From NCBI GenBank assembly GCA_900208305.1, contig OAPG01000002.1:1116001-1180000 (forward strand): a stretch of DNA of 64,000 nucleotides. Direction: 5' to 3'. The position numbers were made by a program, and so were the translations under genes. Below are positions 9,774 to 20,650 of the stretch, piece by piece. Within the stretch, counting starts at the first letter, position 1. Every line of letters begins with the position of its first letter. Origin of the DNA: Melanopsichium pennsylvanicum (taxonomy: Eukaryota; Basidiomycota; Ustilaginomycetes; Ustilaginales). The notes beneath the pieces are model-generated. The model worked only from the letters and a program-made list of their open reading frames with translations. It had not been told where the DNA came from and made no database searches.

Positions 9774-11321
9774 ATGGAAGCTCCATATCGCACTGGTATG
9801 CTCTTGCTCAACGGTTTACCATCACATACACAGATCGCTTTGGATGCACATTCTGAGGCGTACGTGACAAATGAACAATTTGCTGGAGTCAAAGGTCTTC
9901 CCCCTGGTTGGCATTGCGTCAGTTGGAGCATTGCTTCTTCTGAAGCATCGGCAAAGGAAGCCGTAAAACCACATCTGGCAGCAAGAATTGATTCAGCCGA
10001 AGGCTCCGTGCGAAATCTGACATTGAGATGGTTCGACGAAGGTGACATCGTCATTCGAGAGCTCGACCGCATACAAGAACGTCTGGTCGTTCCTGATCCG
10101 TCCTCGTCAAGTAGCCCCGTTGGCCTGTCAAATCGTCGTCAGATCTCCAGACACTTGGATGCATCAAGCGCCGGATCTGACACTACGATCGTCACGTTAG
10201 ATGTTCTCCACAGTGTCGAGCCCCGCCTTCTTCCTTACCCTACTGCTGCCGAGGAGCTGTGGCTGAATGCTACCAGAAACCTTAGTTACCGTAACGGGAT
10301 CACTGGTCGAAAGCTGGTTGCCAAGGTCCTCGGTATCGATCCTTCGTCTGGAGACTCGACCACCGATAGCCTTGCAACAGGGCCGAGCAGATCCAAAGAC
10401 GCGGAAGAGTCGATACAACGTACTGGCAATCCAGGTAGGCACGAAGGCGGAAAGGTGATTTGGGGAAAGTCAAGATGCGAGCAACACCATGATGTTCAAG
10501 CTTTGGATGTACAAGTGGATGATGATACGCATTTTAGCTCTGAACATGCAGGAGAGTACAAGAAACGAAAGGATTTCGAACAGATCGATACTGCCTCGGC
10601 ACAAGATGACGAGAGCTTGCAATTTACACGTTTCGACCTTCGCCGTAGCTGGCCGCCAAACTCAGTCGGACAAGATATCACAAGATGGAGCGAGGACAAG
10701 AGTTGGCTTCTTAAAGATGTGGCGGGTCGAAGCCGCTTTGGCATTGCTGATTCGGAAGAAAAGTGGTATCTTGCACTGCTCTGCGAGTTCGAACTAGCCT
10801 TTATACTCTTCATCACCGCCAACAACCATTATGCGTGGGAGCAGTGGAAACAACTTTTCAAACTGTTTTGTCGAAGCTCATCCCTCATCGGCGCTCCATC
10901 GGCGTTTGAGCTTCATCCTTCAATCACGACGACAAGCCTTTCTTCAAGTAATCACACCAGCATGATCATGTGCCTCGACGCACATACAGAATTCTTGATC
11001 ACTTTGCAATCACAACTCGCTCTGCTCGAGCCAGAATTTTGGTCAATGCAAACATCACAAAATGAACAACATGCAATATTGGAACAGCTCGATGCGCTTC
11101 GAGCAACTATTGCCCGCTCCTTCTCCAACAATTCGATCCAGAAACAAATCCAACTTGAAAACCAACGCGAATCACTCGTGATTGCTTGGAGAAAACTTTC
11201 TTTCTTCACCACCACCAAATTCTCATGGCAATTGGATCAAAGATTGGACGAAGAAGCCGAGATACAAGACGATCTCGAGGCGGAACAAGGCGAAGACGCG
11301 CCTGTCATTGTTGAGATGTAA
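9774..11321 (+). CDS. AAR2: AAR2-family U5 snRNP assembly factor
   Basis: A 515-residue protein starting at ATG 9774. AAR2 binds Prp8 in the cytoplasm, holding it in an assembly-competent state before Brr2 replaces it in the U5 snRNP. The N-terminal domain carries the family pattern of a short hydrophobic strand and loop (GMLLLNGLPSHTQIALD), then VTNEQFAGVKGLPPGWHCV, the best-conserved AAR2 stretch. FDLRRSWPPNSVGQDITRWS near residue 285 corresponds to the segment linking the two domains. The C-terminal helical domain starts around DSEEKWYLALLCEFELAFI. The region between about 100 and 280 contains Ser-rich and acidic insertions absent from shorter homologues. The C-terminus is acidic. Confidence 0.85.
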   Translation: MEAPYRTGMLLLNGLPSHTQIALDAHSEAYVTNEQFAGVKGLPPGWHCVSWSIASSEASAKEAVKPHLAARIDSAEGSVRNLTLRWFDEGDIVIRELDRIQERLVVPDPSSSSSPVGLSNRRQISRHLDASSAGSDTTIVTLDVLHSVEPRLLPYPTAAEELWLNATRNLSYRNGITGRKLVAKVLGIDPSSGDSTTDSLATGPSRSKDAEESIQRTGNPGRHEGGKVIWGKSRCEQHHDVQALDVQVDDDTHFSSEHAGEYKKRKDFEQIDTASAQDDESLQFTRFDLRRSWPPNSVGQDITRWSEDKSWLLKDVAGRSRFGIADSEEKWYLALLCEFELAFILFITANNHYAWEQWKQLFKLFCRSSSLIGAPSAFELHPSITTTSLSSSNHTSMIMCLDAHTEFLITLQSQLALLEPEFWSMQTSQNEQHAILEQLDALRATIARSFSNNSIQKQIQLENQRESLVIAWRKLSFFTTTKFSWQLDQRLDEEAEIQDDLEAEQGEDAPVIVEM

Positions 11322-11491
11322 CAAACATTCCGCAACAACGGGCAGCCAAGTTTGTGACCTTCTTCCCCCCCTTTCCTCCCCCCCCTTTTTTTGCTCTATG
11401 TAACTTCTGTGCTGTTTAGTCTGATTTAAGTCAATGATGATTTGGCATACTGGTCTGATAGGCTTAAAGAAAACCGCCTCAATTTGTGATC

Positions 11492-14400
11492 TTACAAAAG
11501 TGCTTCTTCAACGAGCCCAGGCAAGAAACGCTGAACGCGATCGTGCGTCAAATCGAAAAGGTGTTTCTGAAGCAAAGTCCTTTCGTCCTGAGTGGGAGGT
11601 GCTAGAAGCTGCGAATTGGACATGACCAGTAAAACGTTTTTCAAATTCTCCGGGATAGCCTCTGTAAGCGGATTTCGTCGACCAGCGTTGCCACCTGTCG
11701 AATTGATCATTCTATCCATCAGATCCAGAACATCCAGCCACAGTTTCTGGAATTCCGCCACGTCCGCTTGCTCACCCAACAATACTTCCGTTTCGATCGA
11801 CGCAAGATCAGAAGGTATTGGCGCAAGCTGAGGCATGAGGTGCAGGAAGGTCTTACAGACGAGTGCGGATGCACGAATTCGGACCTCGAGCATCCCGCCA
11901 TTTCGGTTAGCTGCCGAAGGTGGATCGATCTGGTAAACTTGCGGCTTGAGCAGGTCCTCAATGAGTGGGAACAGCGTTGCAGAGAAGATGGTGCGGATCA
12001 ACGCAGTGCGCGAGGGCGGAGGATGAACATCAGCGACCAACAATGGCGAGAAAAGAGCACGCTGCAACAAGGACACTGCTGCGGAACGAACGGGGGCATA
12101 CGCGTTGATCCACTGCTTCGCAATACCCGTCAATAGCGCCAACCAGTACTTGCTCCACACTTGGTCAAGCTTCGCACCATCATCATCGAATTCGACGGAA
12201 ACAAGACGAGGAAGCTCAGCCGTGATGGACTCGAGCAAACCCAGAGCTTGGATGCCACGCTCCTCATGCACCTTCTCCGTCTCGGTCATTTCCTTCTGCT
12301 CAGTCAGAGTGAGGCGCCGATGCGGGGATTCACGGAGGATCGAGTTTCGCCATGCCGAGGTGTCAGCATAGGTAACAAAGTCGACGAGCTGGGCTACAGC
12401 GGGCAAGAAATTGTCCGGCGATAGCTGTGAGCTGACTTTGCTTGACTCAACCCTGCTGTGCTGTTCGTCCATTTGCACCGAAAGGTGACCAACAATGACC
12501 TTGGTGGCGTGAAAGGCGAGTCGTGACGAGTCAGGGTTGCGGGTGTTGCACTTGTCCGCAATCAGGGCAAAAATTAGACTCCATTCAGTGTGAGATCGCA
12601 CAAATGCCGGGTGAGAGGCCAGAATGCGTGTGAGTCCAGCAAGGAGCTGCTTGGAGTCCGAGATGCGGATTTCGACGGGCAACTCGCGCAACAGGTCAAG
12701 CGCAAGGAAGATCTGGTCGCGTAGGCTCTCCTCTGCCGCTGCAACGCTGATGATGCGCAGCAACGTCCCGACTTCGCGTTCAACGATCATCGGATGATAA
12801 GCTTTGGCATTGCGCAGCACGGTGGTGATGTGCTCCGACACCCATGTCCAGGTCTCTGCAAGCAGCTGGCTCGGCGAGGAAGTGACGATCTGCGTCAGGA
12901 GCTCCAACAGGAAGGTCACGCGAGGATCGTAGCCTAACGGCAAGCCAGCAGAAGATCGGTATGCATCCGTGCCTTCACCGGAATTGGGCTGCCTTGAGAA
13001 AGTGGTCGTCGCTCCCGGAAGGTGTCCTGCGTCCTTGCTCAATTTGCTATTGCTTTCGGACCCTTTGTTGGTGGCCGAAGTGACGTCTGCGTTCCAGTTT
13101 CCGGGCTCCTGGAAAAGCACCTTCTCGACAGTGAGAGCTTCGATCTGGAACCGCAGATAGTGAACGGCGCAAAGGTGCGAAGCCGTATCGAGGTTAAGTA
13201 CCTGGTGCCATAACTCCTCCAAGCGACACGAAGCGATGCAATCTACCGAGCTTAGCGTAGCCTCGACGTCCTCTGGTGTGGCTTCGTAAGGGGCGGGGTC
13301 CGTCACGTTCGAGTAGGGTGATAGAAGGTACGATGATAGTGTGCTGAAGAGTCCCCCACCTTGAGCACGAGCATCCTGTGGAGAAGGGCCGGGGAGTTTC
13401 TTTGGCTTGAGCGGAATGGGAACAGGGCCGTCCGAAAGATCTTCCATCTGCACCATCGAGGCCGGTAGCATGCCATGTGCAAAGAGATTCTTGAAGATCT
13501 CAAAAAGATCCGACCAACCGGTGCGAATAGCGTCTACGTTGCCATTGGCGATAGTGAAGAGCACCACTGCAGCGAGCTGACCCTTGAAGTTGACACCGAA
13601 GCGTGTTGAAAGCGGGCTCACTGTGATCTGCTGATCCTCCACTTCGACCGTAGCATTGCTCGTCAAGGTTTGTGGCACGGAGCCATCCAACAGGCCGGTG
13701 GCACTTGCGAGCGTGTGCACCATAAAGTCAAACACCTCGATCAGATCGAACTCGGACGCGAGGATGCCGCACTGACGTATACCGGAAATGGCGCGCTCCA
13801 CCATGTACTCGTCGGCGTAGGTGGAAAAGGCGAAAGCGATGCTCGAGAGAATAGGCTTCCAGCTGGTCTCAAACATGTCACGATCGAACGCAGTCGTGTT
13901 GCAGGCGACTAGTGTACCTGCGGTCCTCGAGCGTCGCAGCAATTCCTTCCATGCGTATTCGAATCCGAGCTGACCGGCGTGTTCCTCGGGCATGACGATT
14001 TCGCGCTTTCGAATGCTCTCGTAGATGGCACCAGTGAGCTCGGGCGAAAAGTCTTCTCCTCCGTTGACGCCACGCAGGTTCTTGCGATAGTCGTCGACGG
14101 TCATACGACGCTTATTCTGCGGGTTGTGCTGATCAGTGTTGAGCATGATGACCGAGTACGAAAGGATGAAGACGGCGTCTTCAGTGATGATGCCTTCGGG
14201 TTTGGCCGCAAAGTAGGTGGAAGCAAAGGTCTGGGTGATGCGCTCGATCTGCTGCGATTCGCCGGGCAAGCGGAAGCTTTCAAGCATCTCGCGAAGCGCT
14301 TCGGCGATAGGCTTGTCCTTGAAGTCGAAGAGACGCACAAAGGCTTCGAGCACTTTGACGTTGTCAGGTCGACCAATGTAATCGCCAACCAACTTCTTGT

Positions 14401-16960
14401 CGAGACGTGGGCATTCTTTGAGGAAGCGAGCGATCCGATCTTCGCGCGGCATGCTAGCATCACCATAGTCCAGGAGACCCTCCTTCTCGAGGAAGGCTAA
14501 GCCATCTTTGGGTTTGGCATTGAAGCGGCTGGCACCATCCAGGATGGTCGCCTTCTTGGCTTTCTGCAGAGCTAGAGCCTCAAACGTGAGTTCACCTGGG
14601 AGGATCTGGACATGCTCAAACTCTCCGACCTGCTCCGCCTCATGGCGCTCAGCTACGGCTGCAATGAAGGATAACAAAGCGTCGAGGGCAAAGAGTTGAA
14701 CTGGGTCCTGTTGAGTGGGACTGTGTGGGTTGGCAGCGTGAATGCTACGACACAGGAAATGGAGCACCCGCTCATACATGTTGTCGTTGTCTGTGTAGCA
14801 ATCGTAGTTGAGGTAGAGATCGATGAGATACTCGGCGGAACGCTCTGCATCGAAGTTGCGGAAGAGCAGTGCAAAAGTCTCGAGGTACAGCTCTCGTGCT
14901 TCACCGGTAGCAGGTGCGCGATCTGACGTCTTTGGAAGCGGTGGCGCAGGCGGAGCAGGAGGTGGAGGTGGCTGCAGCTGGACGATCGATGCGCTAGAAT
15001 CTGGCGTGCCCAGGCGGGTAGTAGCCTCTGCGCCAAGAGCCCGCTTGGCAACGCTGTCGAAGGTGCGTTCGTTCCATGGCTCGAGAGCAAGCGGAAAGGT
15101 AGGGGCAAGACGATCCATGAGATAGTGGAGGAAGAGTTCATGCTGCAGCTTCAAGTGCTCACGCATGGTTTCGAACATGGTCGAGAGAGCTCGGAGGCTC
15201 AATGAGAGGGGGATGGTGTCGTCGCTGCGAGCCAGAGTGAAGAGATGCTTGCATGCAGTATCCTGCATGAGTGCGCGCAGGGACGGGAAGTCGCCGATGG
15301 ATCGACCTGATGTTTCAAGCACAGAGATAAGCATCGACATACCGAGTCTGCGCATGGTGTTGGTGTGCTGCAAATTGTTAGGATCTAGTAGAGAGACGAT
15401 GACACGGCACACTTCGAGAATGGCGGGAAGACCGAAGGGTTCGATCTCGATGGCTGCTGTAGCTAGTGCGACCTGTGCTGGTGCAACTTCAGGTATGGCC
15501 GTCTCGATTTGGTCTGTGCTAGCGTCCGCCGTATCGTGAGTGTCATCCGATGGCACCGCGAATTCTTTTGTGGGGTGCTGGTTTGGGTCGCCATGTTGTG
15601 TTGCATCTGCTGCGTGCTGCGATGATGCTGCTGCTTCTTGAGCTTCTTCTTCCTCGCCCAAGTCTTTGAGCTGATCCAGCACTTGCGCCGCAGCGGCAGG
15701 AAAGACGCTGCTGGTCGGATCCGGCATTGTCATTCTACGCCGCCTCCTTTCATCGACTTCGGCATCCTCGCCGACCGGCTCAGCAGCGAGAGTTGCATGT
15801 TCAGGCTCGGGTTCGGTGCCATCCGGGCGATCCACGAAGAATTCATCAGCGGAGGGTGGAAGCAGGGGCAGGCGACTGAAGATGGTGCGAACCATGGCGG
15901 TCATGGAAAGTTCGGCAGTTCTACGCAAGACCTCGGAAAGACGCGTTTGGCAACACATGGAGAGACCGGTCTCCATCATTTCGCAGATGCTGTCATCGCC
16001 AAGGCAATCGGCAAGGGTGTCAGGACGGCGAATGTGTGCGTTCTGATCGTGGACTACTGGTCCAGGTGGTGTTGAGTTGGATTCTGTGGGTTCGCAGATG
16101 AGTTCGCGCATGACCGAGAGAATTCGCACGAGGACGAGTTCGTCTGTGGTAGCTTCGGAAGCCTCGAAGCGGCAATGGCTCGTAGCATGGGCGATCTCTG
16201 CGGCTGCAATCTGGGCTCCTGGCGCCTGGTGGCATACTACTTTGTAAACCAAGAACTTGTGAACGGCCTGCAGTGCTGCAGATGTAACAGGAGCAGAGGT
16301 GCGAGGGCTGAGAATGACCCGGAGGAAAGGTGCTAGCAAAGTTGGTAGGGGAAAGTTGGAGAAGTTGGGACAAGTGCGAATTTGCGCCTTGAGGGTTGCA
16401 AATCCAGTGAGGAGGCTGACAGGGTCATCAGACTTGCCATCGATACCCAAGGATATGCCGAGTTTTGTTGCTGCAGCAGTGGAAGTCGAGGCAGTGTCGG
16501 TGTTGGAACCTCTTTGCATAGCCCTCAATGCAATGTGAGCGCTAGAACTGGTTGCTGCGACAGGAGTATCGGTCGAAGCTTGTGACTGTTTTGGAGGCAC
16601 GGCACCTTGAGCGTTAGGATGAGCTTGCTGCTGCATCGATAGCTCTTGTGCTTGCGCCGAGGAGTAACTATAAGACGTCATGCGGGCCAAGGCAGCCGAA
16701 GTAGTCGCATTCCAGCGTGTGGCTTTGCGCATCGTCGAAGCAACCGAGGTGATCTCGGACAAGACGAGATGTAGCTTATGGGATTGCAAGGTGGCAACTG
16801 CCGCGCTCTGCATTGGCTGCGAAGCCTGCACTGAGTCATATCGTATTCCTTGTGGAGCAAGGTCGGATGCGGCATGAGCAGAACGATGATAGCCTGCTGG
16901 AGTATGCGACTGTGACGAAGCAGTCGTGCCGGCCAAAGATCCTTGTTTTGGTGAAGCCAT
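11492..16960 (-). CDS. GEA1: Sec7-domain ARF guanine nucleotide exchange factor, GBF1/Gea1/Gea2 type
   Basis: Starts at the ATG 16958-16960 (MASPKQGSLAG), 1822 residues, close to human GBF1. It activates Arf1 on early Golgi membranes to recruit COPI. A DCB-like N-terminus (LHLVLSEITSVASTMRKATRW) begins near residue 73. The HUS box reads LNYDCYTDNDNMYERVL near residue 720. The Sec7 domain spans about 800-985, with the glutamic finger in FRLPGESQQIER near residue 898 and SVIMLNTDQHNPQ following. Downstream HDS regions (VERAISGIRQCGILASEFDL) match Gea/GBF1 better than BIG/Sec7. Low-complexity inserts are at 30-190 and 430-540, and a Pro-rich run (PPPPPAPPAPPLP) lies before the Sec7 domain. Assignment to the Gea rather than BIG branch rests on the N-terminus and the sequence after Sec7. 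Confidence 0.9.
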   Translation of the reverse strand: MASPKQGSLAGTTASSQSHTPAGYHRSAHAASDLAPQGIRYDSVQASQPMQSAAVATLQSHKLHLVLSEITSVASTMRKATRWNATTSAALARMTSYSYSSAQAQELSMQQQAHPNAQGAVPPKQSQASTDTPVAATSSSAHIALRAMQRGSNTDTASTSTAAATKLGISLGIDGKSDDPVSLLTGFATLKAQIRTCPNFSNFPLPTLLAPFLRVILSPRTSAPVTSAALQAVHKFLVYKVVCHQAPGAQIAAAEIAHATSHCRFEASEATTDELVLVRILSVMRELICEPTESNSTPPGPVVHDQNAHIRRPDTLADCLGDDSICEMMETGLSMCCQTRLSEVLRRTAELSMTAMVRTIFSRLPLLPPSADEFFVDRPDGTEPEPEHATLAAEPVGEDAEVDERRRRRMTMPDPTSSVFPAAAAQVLDQLKDLGEEEEAQEAAASSQHAADATQHGDPNQHPTKEFAVPSDDTHDTADASTDQIETAIPEVAPAQVALATAAIEIEPFGLPAILEVCRVIVSLLDPNNLQHTNTMRRLGMSMLISVLETSGRSIGDFPSLRALMQDTACKHLFTLARSDDTIPLSLSLRALSTMFETMREHLKLQHELFLHYLMDRLAPTFPLALEPWNERTFDSVAKRALGAEATTRLGTPDSSASIVQLQPPPPPAPPAPPLPKTSDRAPATGEARELYLETFALLFRNFDAERSAEYLIDLYLNYDCYTDNDNMYERVLHFLCRSIHAANPHSPTQQDPVQLFALDALLSFIAAVAERHEAEQVGEFEHVQILPGELTFEALALQKAKKATILDGASRFNAKPKDGLAFLEKEGLLDYGDASMPREDRIARFLKECPRLDKKLVGDYIGRPDNVKVLEAFVRLFDFKDKPIAEALREMLESFRLPGESQQIERITQTFASTYFAAKPEGIITEDAVFILSYSVIMLNTDQHNPQNKRRMTVDDYRKNLRGVNGGEDFSPELTGAIYESIRKREIVMPEEHAGQLGFEYAWKELLRRSRTAGTLVACNTTAFDRDMFETSWKPILSSIAFAFSTYADEYMVERAISGIRQCGILASEFDLIEVFDFMVHTLASATGLLDGSVPQTLTSNATVEVEDQQITVSPLSTRFGVNFKGQLAAVVLFTIANGNVDAIRTGWSDLFEIFKNLFAHGMLPASMVQMEDLSDGPVPIPLKPKKLPGPSPQDARAQGGGLFSTLSSYLLSPYSNVTDPAPYEATPEDVEATLSSVDCIASCRLEELWHQVLNLDTASHLCAVHYLRFQIEALTVEKVLFQEPGNWNADVTSATNKGSESNSKLSKDAGHLPGATTTFSRQPNSGEGTDAYRSSAGLPLGYDPRVTFLLELLTQIVTSSPSQLLAETWTWVSEHITTVLRNAKAYHPMIVEREVGTLLRIISVAAAEESLRDQIFLALDLLRELPVEIRISDSKQLLAGLTRILASHPAFVRSHTEWSLIFALIADKCNTRNPDSSRLAFHATKVIVGHLSVQMDEQHSRVESSKVSSQLSPDNFLPAVAQLVDFVTYADTSAWRNSILRESPHRRLTLTEQKEMTETEKVHEERGIQALGLLESITAELPRLVSVEFDDDGAKLDQVWSKYWLALLTGIAKQWINAYAPVRSAAVSLLQRALFSPLLVADVHPPPSRTALIRTIFSATLFPLIEDLLKPQVYQIDPPSAANRNGGMLEVRIRASALVCKTFLHLMPQLAPIPSDLASIETEVLLGEQADVAEFQKLWLDVLDLMDRMINSTGGNAGRRNPLTEAIPENLKNVLLVMSNSQLLAPPTQDERTLLQKHLFDLTHDRVQRFLPGLVEEALL

Positions 16961-17736
16961 GATGGATGTGAATGACCAATGTTGAGAACGACGTTGGCTT
17001 TGGTGGTGATACAGATCGAAAGGATGACGAAGTATGGAAGCTGAATAGGTGTGAGTGTTGACGTGCACTCGAGACCAACACGTCAGTTGCACAGAGCCTC
17101 GAAACTGCCATACCGTAAATTTTATTAATAATACTGTATACTACTGCACCCGTGCACACGACCGTATGGAAATCTTTGATTTTTTATGTTACTTTTGTTA
17201 TATCTATCATCAATCCACATCATCAGCAAAAAAAAAAAAAAAAAAAAAATAAAAAATCCGCCAGAGCTTCACCCGACAACTTTCGACCTCTCGAAGAACC
17301 ATATCGAATGAAGATACGATCGTAGTATATCGCTATGCTCACGAGCCATGGTTGCCTTCACTTTAGTATGTTTGCTTAGCTGTCCCTCATTTGTGTACTT
17401 ATTTCAGCGAGCTCAAATCAAGCCTGTCTCTGCTCACTAAAGAGTTGTTAACTTCCATCTTGTCGCCTCGTTCCACCAACATCATACTCGTACCTGCAAT
17501 TACGTACAATGTACTGTAATATACTGTACACTCGATGCGGTCCCGACTCGCCATGGATCAGTAGCTTATTCAAACCTCGTTGGGTCGCACAATTAAATTC
17601 GGGATGAAGAAAAAAAACAGATATGACAATCGCTTTCGCCTTGCACAGACAATCGATCATAAATTCAATGCCAATAAGAAACAAGAATCTCGTTCGAGTG
17701 AAAATGGAATAAGCTTACAAACGTCAATTGACAAGC
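16961..17736. other. Intergenic, GEA1 5' side and SDH1 3' side, with poly(A) tract
   Basis: About 780 bp without a gene. It holds the upstream region of GEA1 and the 3' flank of SDH1. A homopolymer of about 21 A starts at 17228 and is followed by TAAAAAA. No RNA gene was seen. Confidence 0.5.
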
Positions 17737-19698
17737 TTAGTACTGGCGCTTGAAAGGAGGAACGGGCTTACACTCAGCCTCGTCCAAGGTCGTGTTGATT
17801 ACGCCACGGTAGTCGAGCTTGACCTTATCCCCCGTGCTCTCGTGCTGCCATGAGAGCGTATGCTTCATCCACTTTTCATCGTCACGATCGGGGAAGTCTT
17901 CTCTTGCATGGGCTCCCCTGGATTCCTGACGGGCAGCTGCAGAGTGCATGGTCTGAGCGGCACACGTGAGCAAGTTCTTGAGCTCGAGGGTCTCGACGAG
18001 GTCCGAGTTCCAGATCATGGAACGGTCCTGAATCGAGACGTTGGGGAAGCTCTCGTACACCTTGTCGATCTTTTCAACTCCCTCGTCGAGCGTCTTCTGC
18101 GTACGGAAGACGGCGGCGTCCGACTGCATGACACGCTGCATGTCGTTACGGATCTCGGCGGTGGTCTTGGAACCGTTGGCGTTTCGGGCCCAGTCGAGGT
18201 CGTTGATCGACTTGGCGCCGGCGTCACCCTTGAGCTCCTTGTGGGGCTTGCCTGGCGAGAGGTTCTCCTTGATGTGGTTGGCGCAAGCACGACCGAAAAC
18301 GACAATGTCGAGGAGCGAGTTGGCACCCAGACGGTTGGCGCCGTGAACCGACACACAGGCGGTCTCACCGGCAGCGTAGAGACCAGGGACAACCTTGTCC
18401 TCGCCGTTGGGACCCTTGGTAAGCACCTCACCGGTGTACTTTGTGGGGATACCACCCATGTTGTAGTGGACGGTGGGGAGAACGGGGATGGGCTCCTTGG
18501 TGACGTCGACACCGGCGAAGATGGCGGCGGTCTCCGAGATACCAGGAAGACGCTCGTGGAGGACCTCGGGGGGCAAGTGCGAGAGCTGGAGGTAGATGTG
18601 GTCCTTCTCGGGGCCGACACCACGTCCCTCGCGGATCTCGATGGTCATGGATCGCGAGACGACGTCACGCGAGGCGAGATCCTTGGCGGTGGGAGCGTAT
18701 CGCTCCATAAATCGCTCACCTTCAGAGTTGAGGAGATATCCACCCTCACCTCGCGAGCCCTCGGTGATCAAGCAACCGGCACCGTAAATACCGGTGGGGT
18801 GGAACTGGACGAACTCGAGATCCTGGAGGGGAAGGCCAGCTCGGGAGACCATGGCCATACCGTCACCAGTGCAGGTATGGGCCGAGGTGGCGGAGAAGTA
18901 GGCACGACCGTAACCACCGGTGGCCAAGACGGTCTTGTGGGCACGGAAGCGGTGAATGGTACCGTCCTCCATGTTCAAGGCGGTGACACCGACACACTCG
19001 CCATCCTCCATGATGAGGTCCAGGGCAAAGTACTCGATGAAGAAATTGGTGTTGTGGCGGAGTGACTGACCGTAGAGGGTGTGAAGCATGGCGTGACCGG
19101 TTCGGTCTGCAGCGGCGGCACATCGATAAGCCTGACCACCCTTGCCGTAGTTAAGCGACTGACCACCGAAGGCGCGCTGGTAGATCTTGCCATCCTTGGT
19201 GCGGGAAAAGGGAAGACCGAAGTGCTCGAGCTCGATAACGGTACGGGGAGCCTCGCGACACATGTAGTGGATGGCGTCCTGGTCACCGAGCCAATCGGAG
19301 CCCTTGACGGTGTCGTACATGTGCCATCGCCAGTCGTCCTCGGTCATGTTACCTAGAGCGGCGTTGATACCACCTTGTGCGGCGACGGTGTGCGAGCGGG
19401 TAGGGAAGAGCTTGGTGATACAAGCGGTGTTGAGACCGGCCTCGGCAAGACCAAAAGCGGCACGGAGACCCGAACCACCGGCACCGACGACGATGGCATC
19501 GTACTCATGGTCAATGACGGGGTAACCCTTGGCGGCGTCGAGTGGGGTAGTTGCTTCCTTGGCACGAAGAGGCTGAGATGCAATGATGCGAGAAGCGCTG
19601 GCGGTGGAGTGGAAGCCGGCAAGGCGATGCGAAGGGGCGACCAAACTCGACGGAGGCGCACGCGCAACGGCGCGCGAAAGCGACCTTGCGAAGATCAT
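17737..19698 (-). CDS. SDH1: Succinate dehydrogenase flavoprotein subunit, mitochondrial
   Basis: A 653-residue complex II flavoprotein oxidising succinate to fumarate in the TCA cycle. The N-terminal 45 residues are Arg/Ser/Ala-rich with no acids until residue 48, a mitochondrial presequence. The dinucleotide motif VGAGGSG is at about residues 71-77. [10 protein letters not shown] contains the His (near 103) that carries covalent FAD. The substrate and FAD regions [20 protein letters not shown] and [13 protein letters not shown] are intact, as is the C-terminal [15 protein letters not shown]. Length and motifs are standard, and I see no substitution at a catalytic position. Strong codon bias (C-ending codons) fits high expression. 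It is divergent from KTI12 across about 950 bp. Confidence 0.97.
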   Translation of the reverse strand: MIFARSLSRAVARAPPSSLVAPSHRLAGFHSTASASRIIASQPLRAKEATTPLDAAKGYPVIDHEYDAIVVGAGGSGLRAAFGLAEAGLNTACITKLFPTRSHTVAAQGGINAALGNMTEDDWRWHMYDTVKGSDWLGDQDAIHYMCREAPRTVIELEHFGLPFSRTKDGKIYQRAFGGQSLNYGKGGQAYRCAAAADRTGHAMLHTLYGQSLRHNTNFFIEYFALDLIMEDGECVGVTALNMEDGTIHRFRAHKTVLATGGYGRAYFSATSAHTCTGDGMAMVSRAGLPLQDLEFVQFHPTGIYGAGCLITEGSRGEGGYLLNSEGERFMERYAPTAKDLASRDVVSRSMTIEIREGRGVGPEKDHIYLQLSHLPPEVLHERLPGISETAAIFAGVDVTKEPIPVLPTVHYNMGGIPTKYTGEVLTKGPNGEDKVVPGLYAAGETACVSVHGANRLGANSLLDIVVFGRACANHIKENLSPGKPHKELKGDAGAKSINDLDWARNANGSKTTAEIRNDMQRVMQSDAAVFRTQKTLDEGVEKIDKVYESFPNVSIQDRSMIWNSDLVETLELKNLLTCAAQTMHSAAARQESRGAHAREDFPDRDDEKWMKHTLSWQHESTGDKVKLDYRGVINTTLDEAECKPVPPFKRQY

Positions 19699-20650
19699 TG
19701 TGAGTGATATGCGTCAACAACTGCCGGGAAGCGTAAATTTACTCTAAATGAACGCTATGCTGATGAATGATGATGATGAGAATATGTGTTCCGAAGCTGG
19801 AAATGAGGAAAGGAAGGTATGAGAGAGAGAGGAAACTGTGATGGCGAATAAATGAGTTGGGAGGAGCACAAACCGTTGACGAGATTGGAGCGAGCGAGCG
19901 ACCATTTGGCTTGGGTGATGGGCGATGAGCTAACTTACGGCCAGAACCGCTTGGCTTGCAACTTTACACTTTAGCTTGCAGCTTGCGGGGCAAGCAGACT
20001 CGACCGGGCTGCCAACGAAGGATTGATTGCACACGCCGAGACAGAGAATAAGACTGCTCTACAATTACACACAGTGTTGAATTTTGAATACAGAGCACTC
20101 TTGTGACATTCAAATTTTGCTCGCCACAGTCAAAATTGTGGATCGACTTTGAAAGCAAGGAAAGCTGTCTGGCTGTGTATCTGCGAATCGCTTAACCAAT
20201 ACGATGCCTTTGATTTGCACACGCCTTCTTGTGTAAGCCGCGTAGATCCCTCTCTTGCTTGGCTGCTTGGATTTGTATTCATCCGCGTAGTGCGAGGCGG
20301 AAAAAAGTATTCTCGAGCGTTAAGCAAATAGACAACAGCGTCAGGCACAGTTGAGTATTTACAAGTTGGATACCAAATTGGAATCTCTTGACGCGCACAA
20401 ACCTACTGCTTTGGTAAGCGCGCCAAAATAGTGTGGAAATCAGAATCCCGTTCAATTCCGTTGAATGATACACAACTGTATCCGAGAAACACCGATCTTT
20501 GCTGAATATTAGATTCGATGTATTATGTCATGCTGATGTGTGTCAGGGTCCAATCGTCGAAATCAAAGGTGGGCCGAAACTTCAACTCTTTGCTACGTGC
20601 ATTTTGGCACGCTCTCTGCCATCATTAACTAGCAAGCATACCTATCAAGG
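19699..20650. promoter_or_regulatory. Divergent intergenic region SDH1 / KTI12
   Basis: About 950 bp containing the 5' regions of both genes. No TATA-like site in a convincing position, no RNA gene and no repeat was found. Confidence 0.4.

Noticed and set aside
17860..19065. 401-codon plus-strand frame opposite SDH1
   Set aside because: Strong codon bias of SDH1 opens the opposite strand; the translation has no family features.
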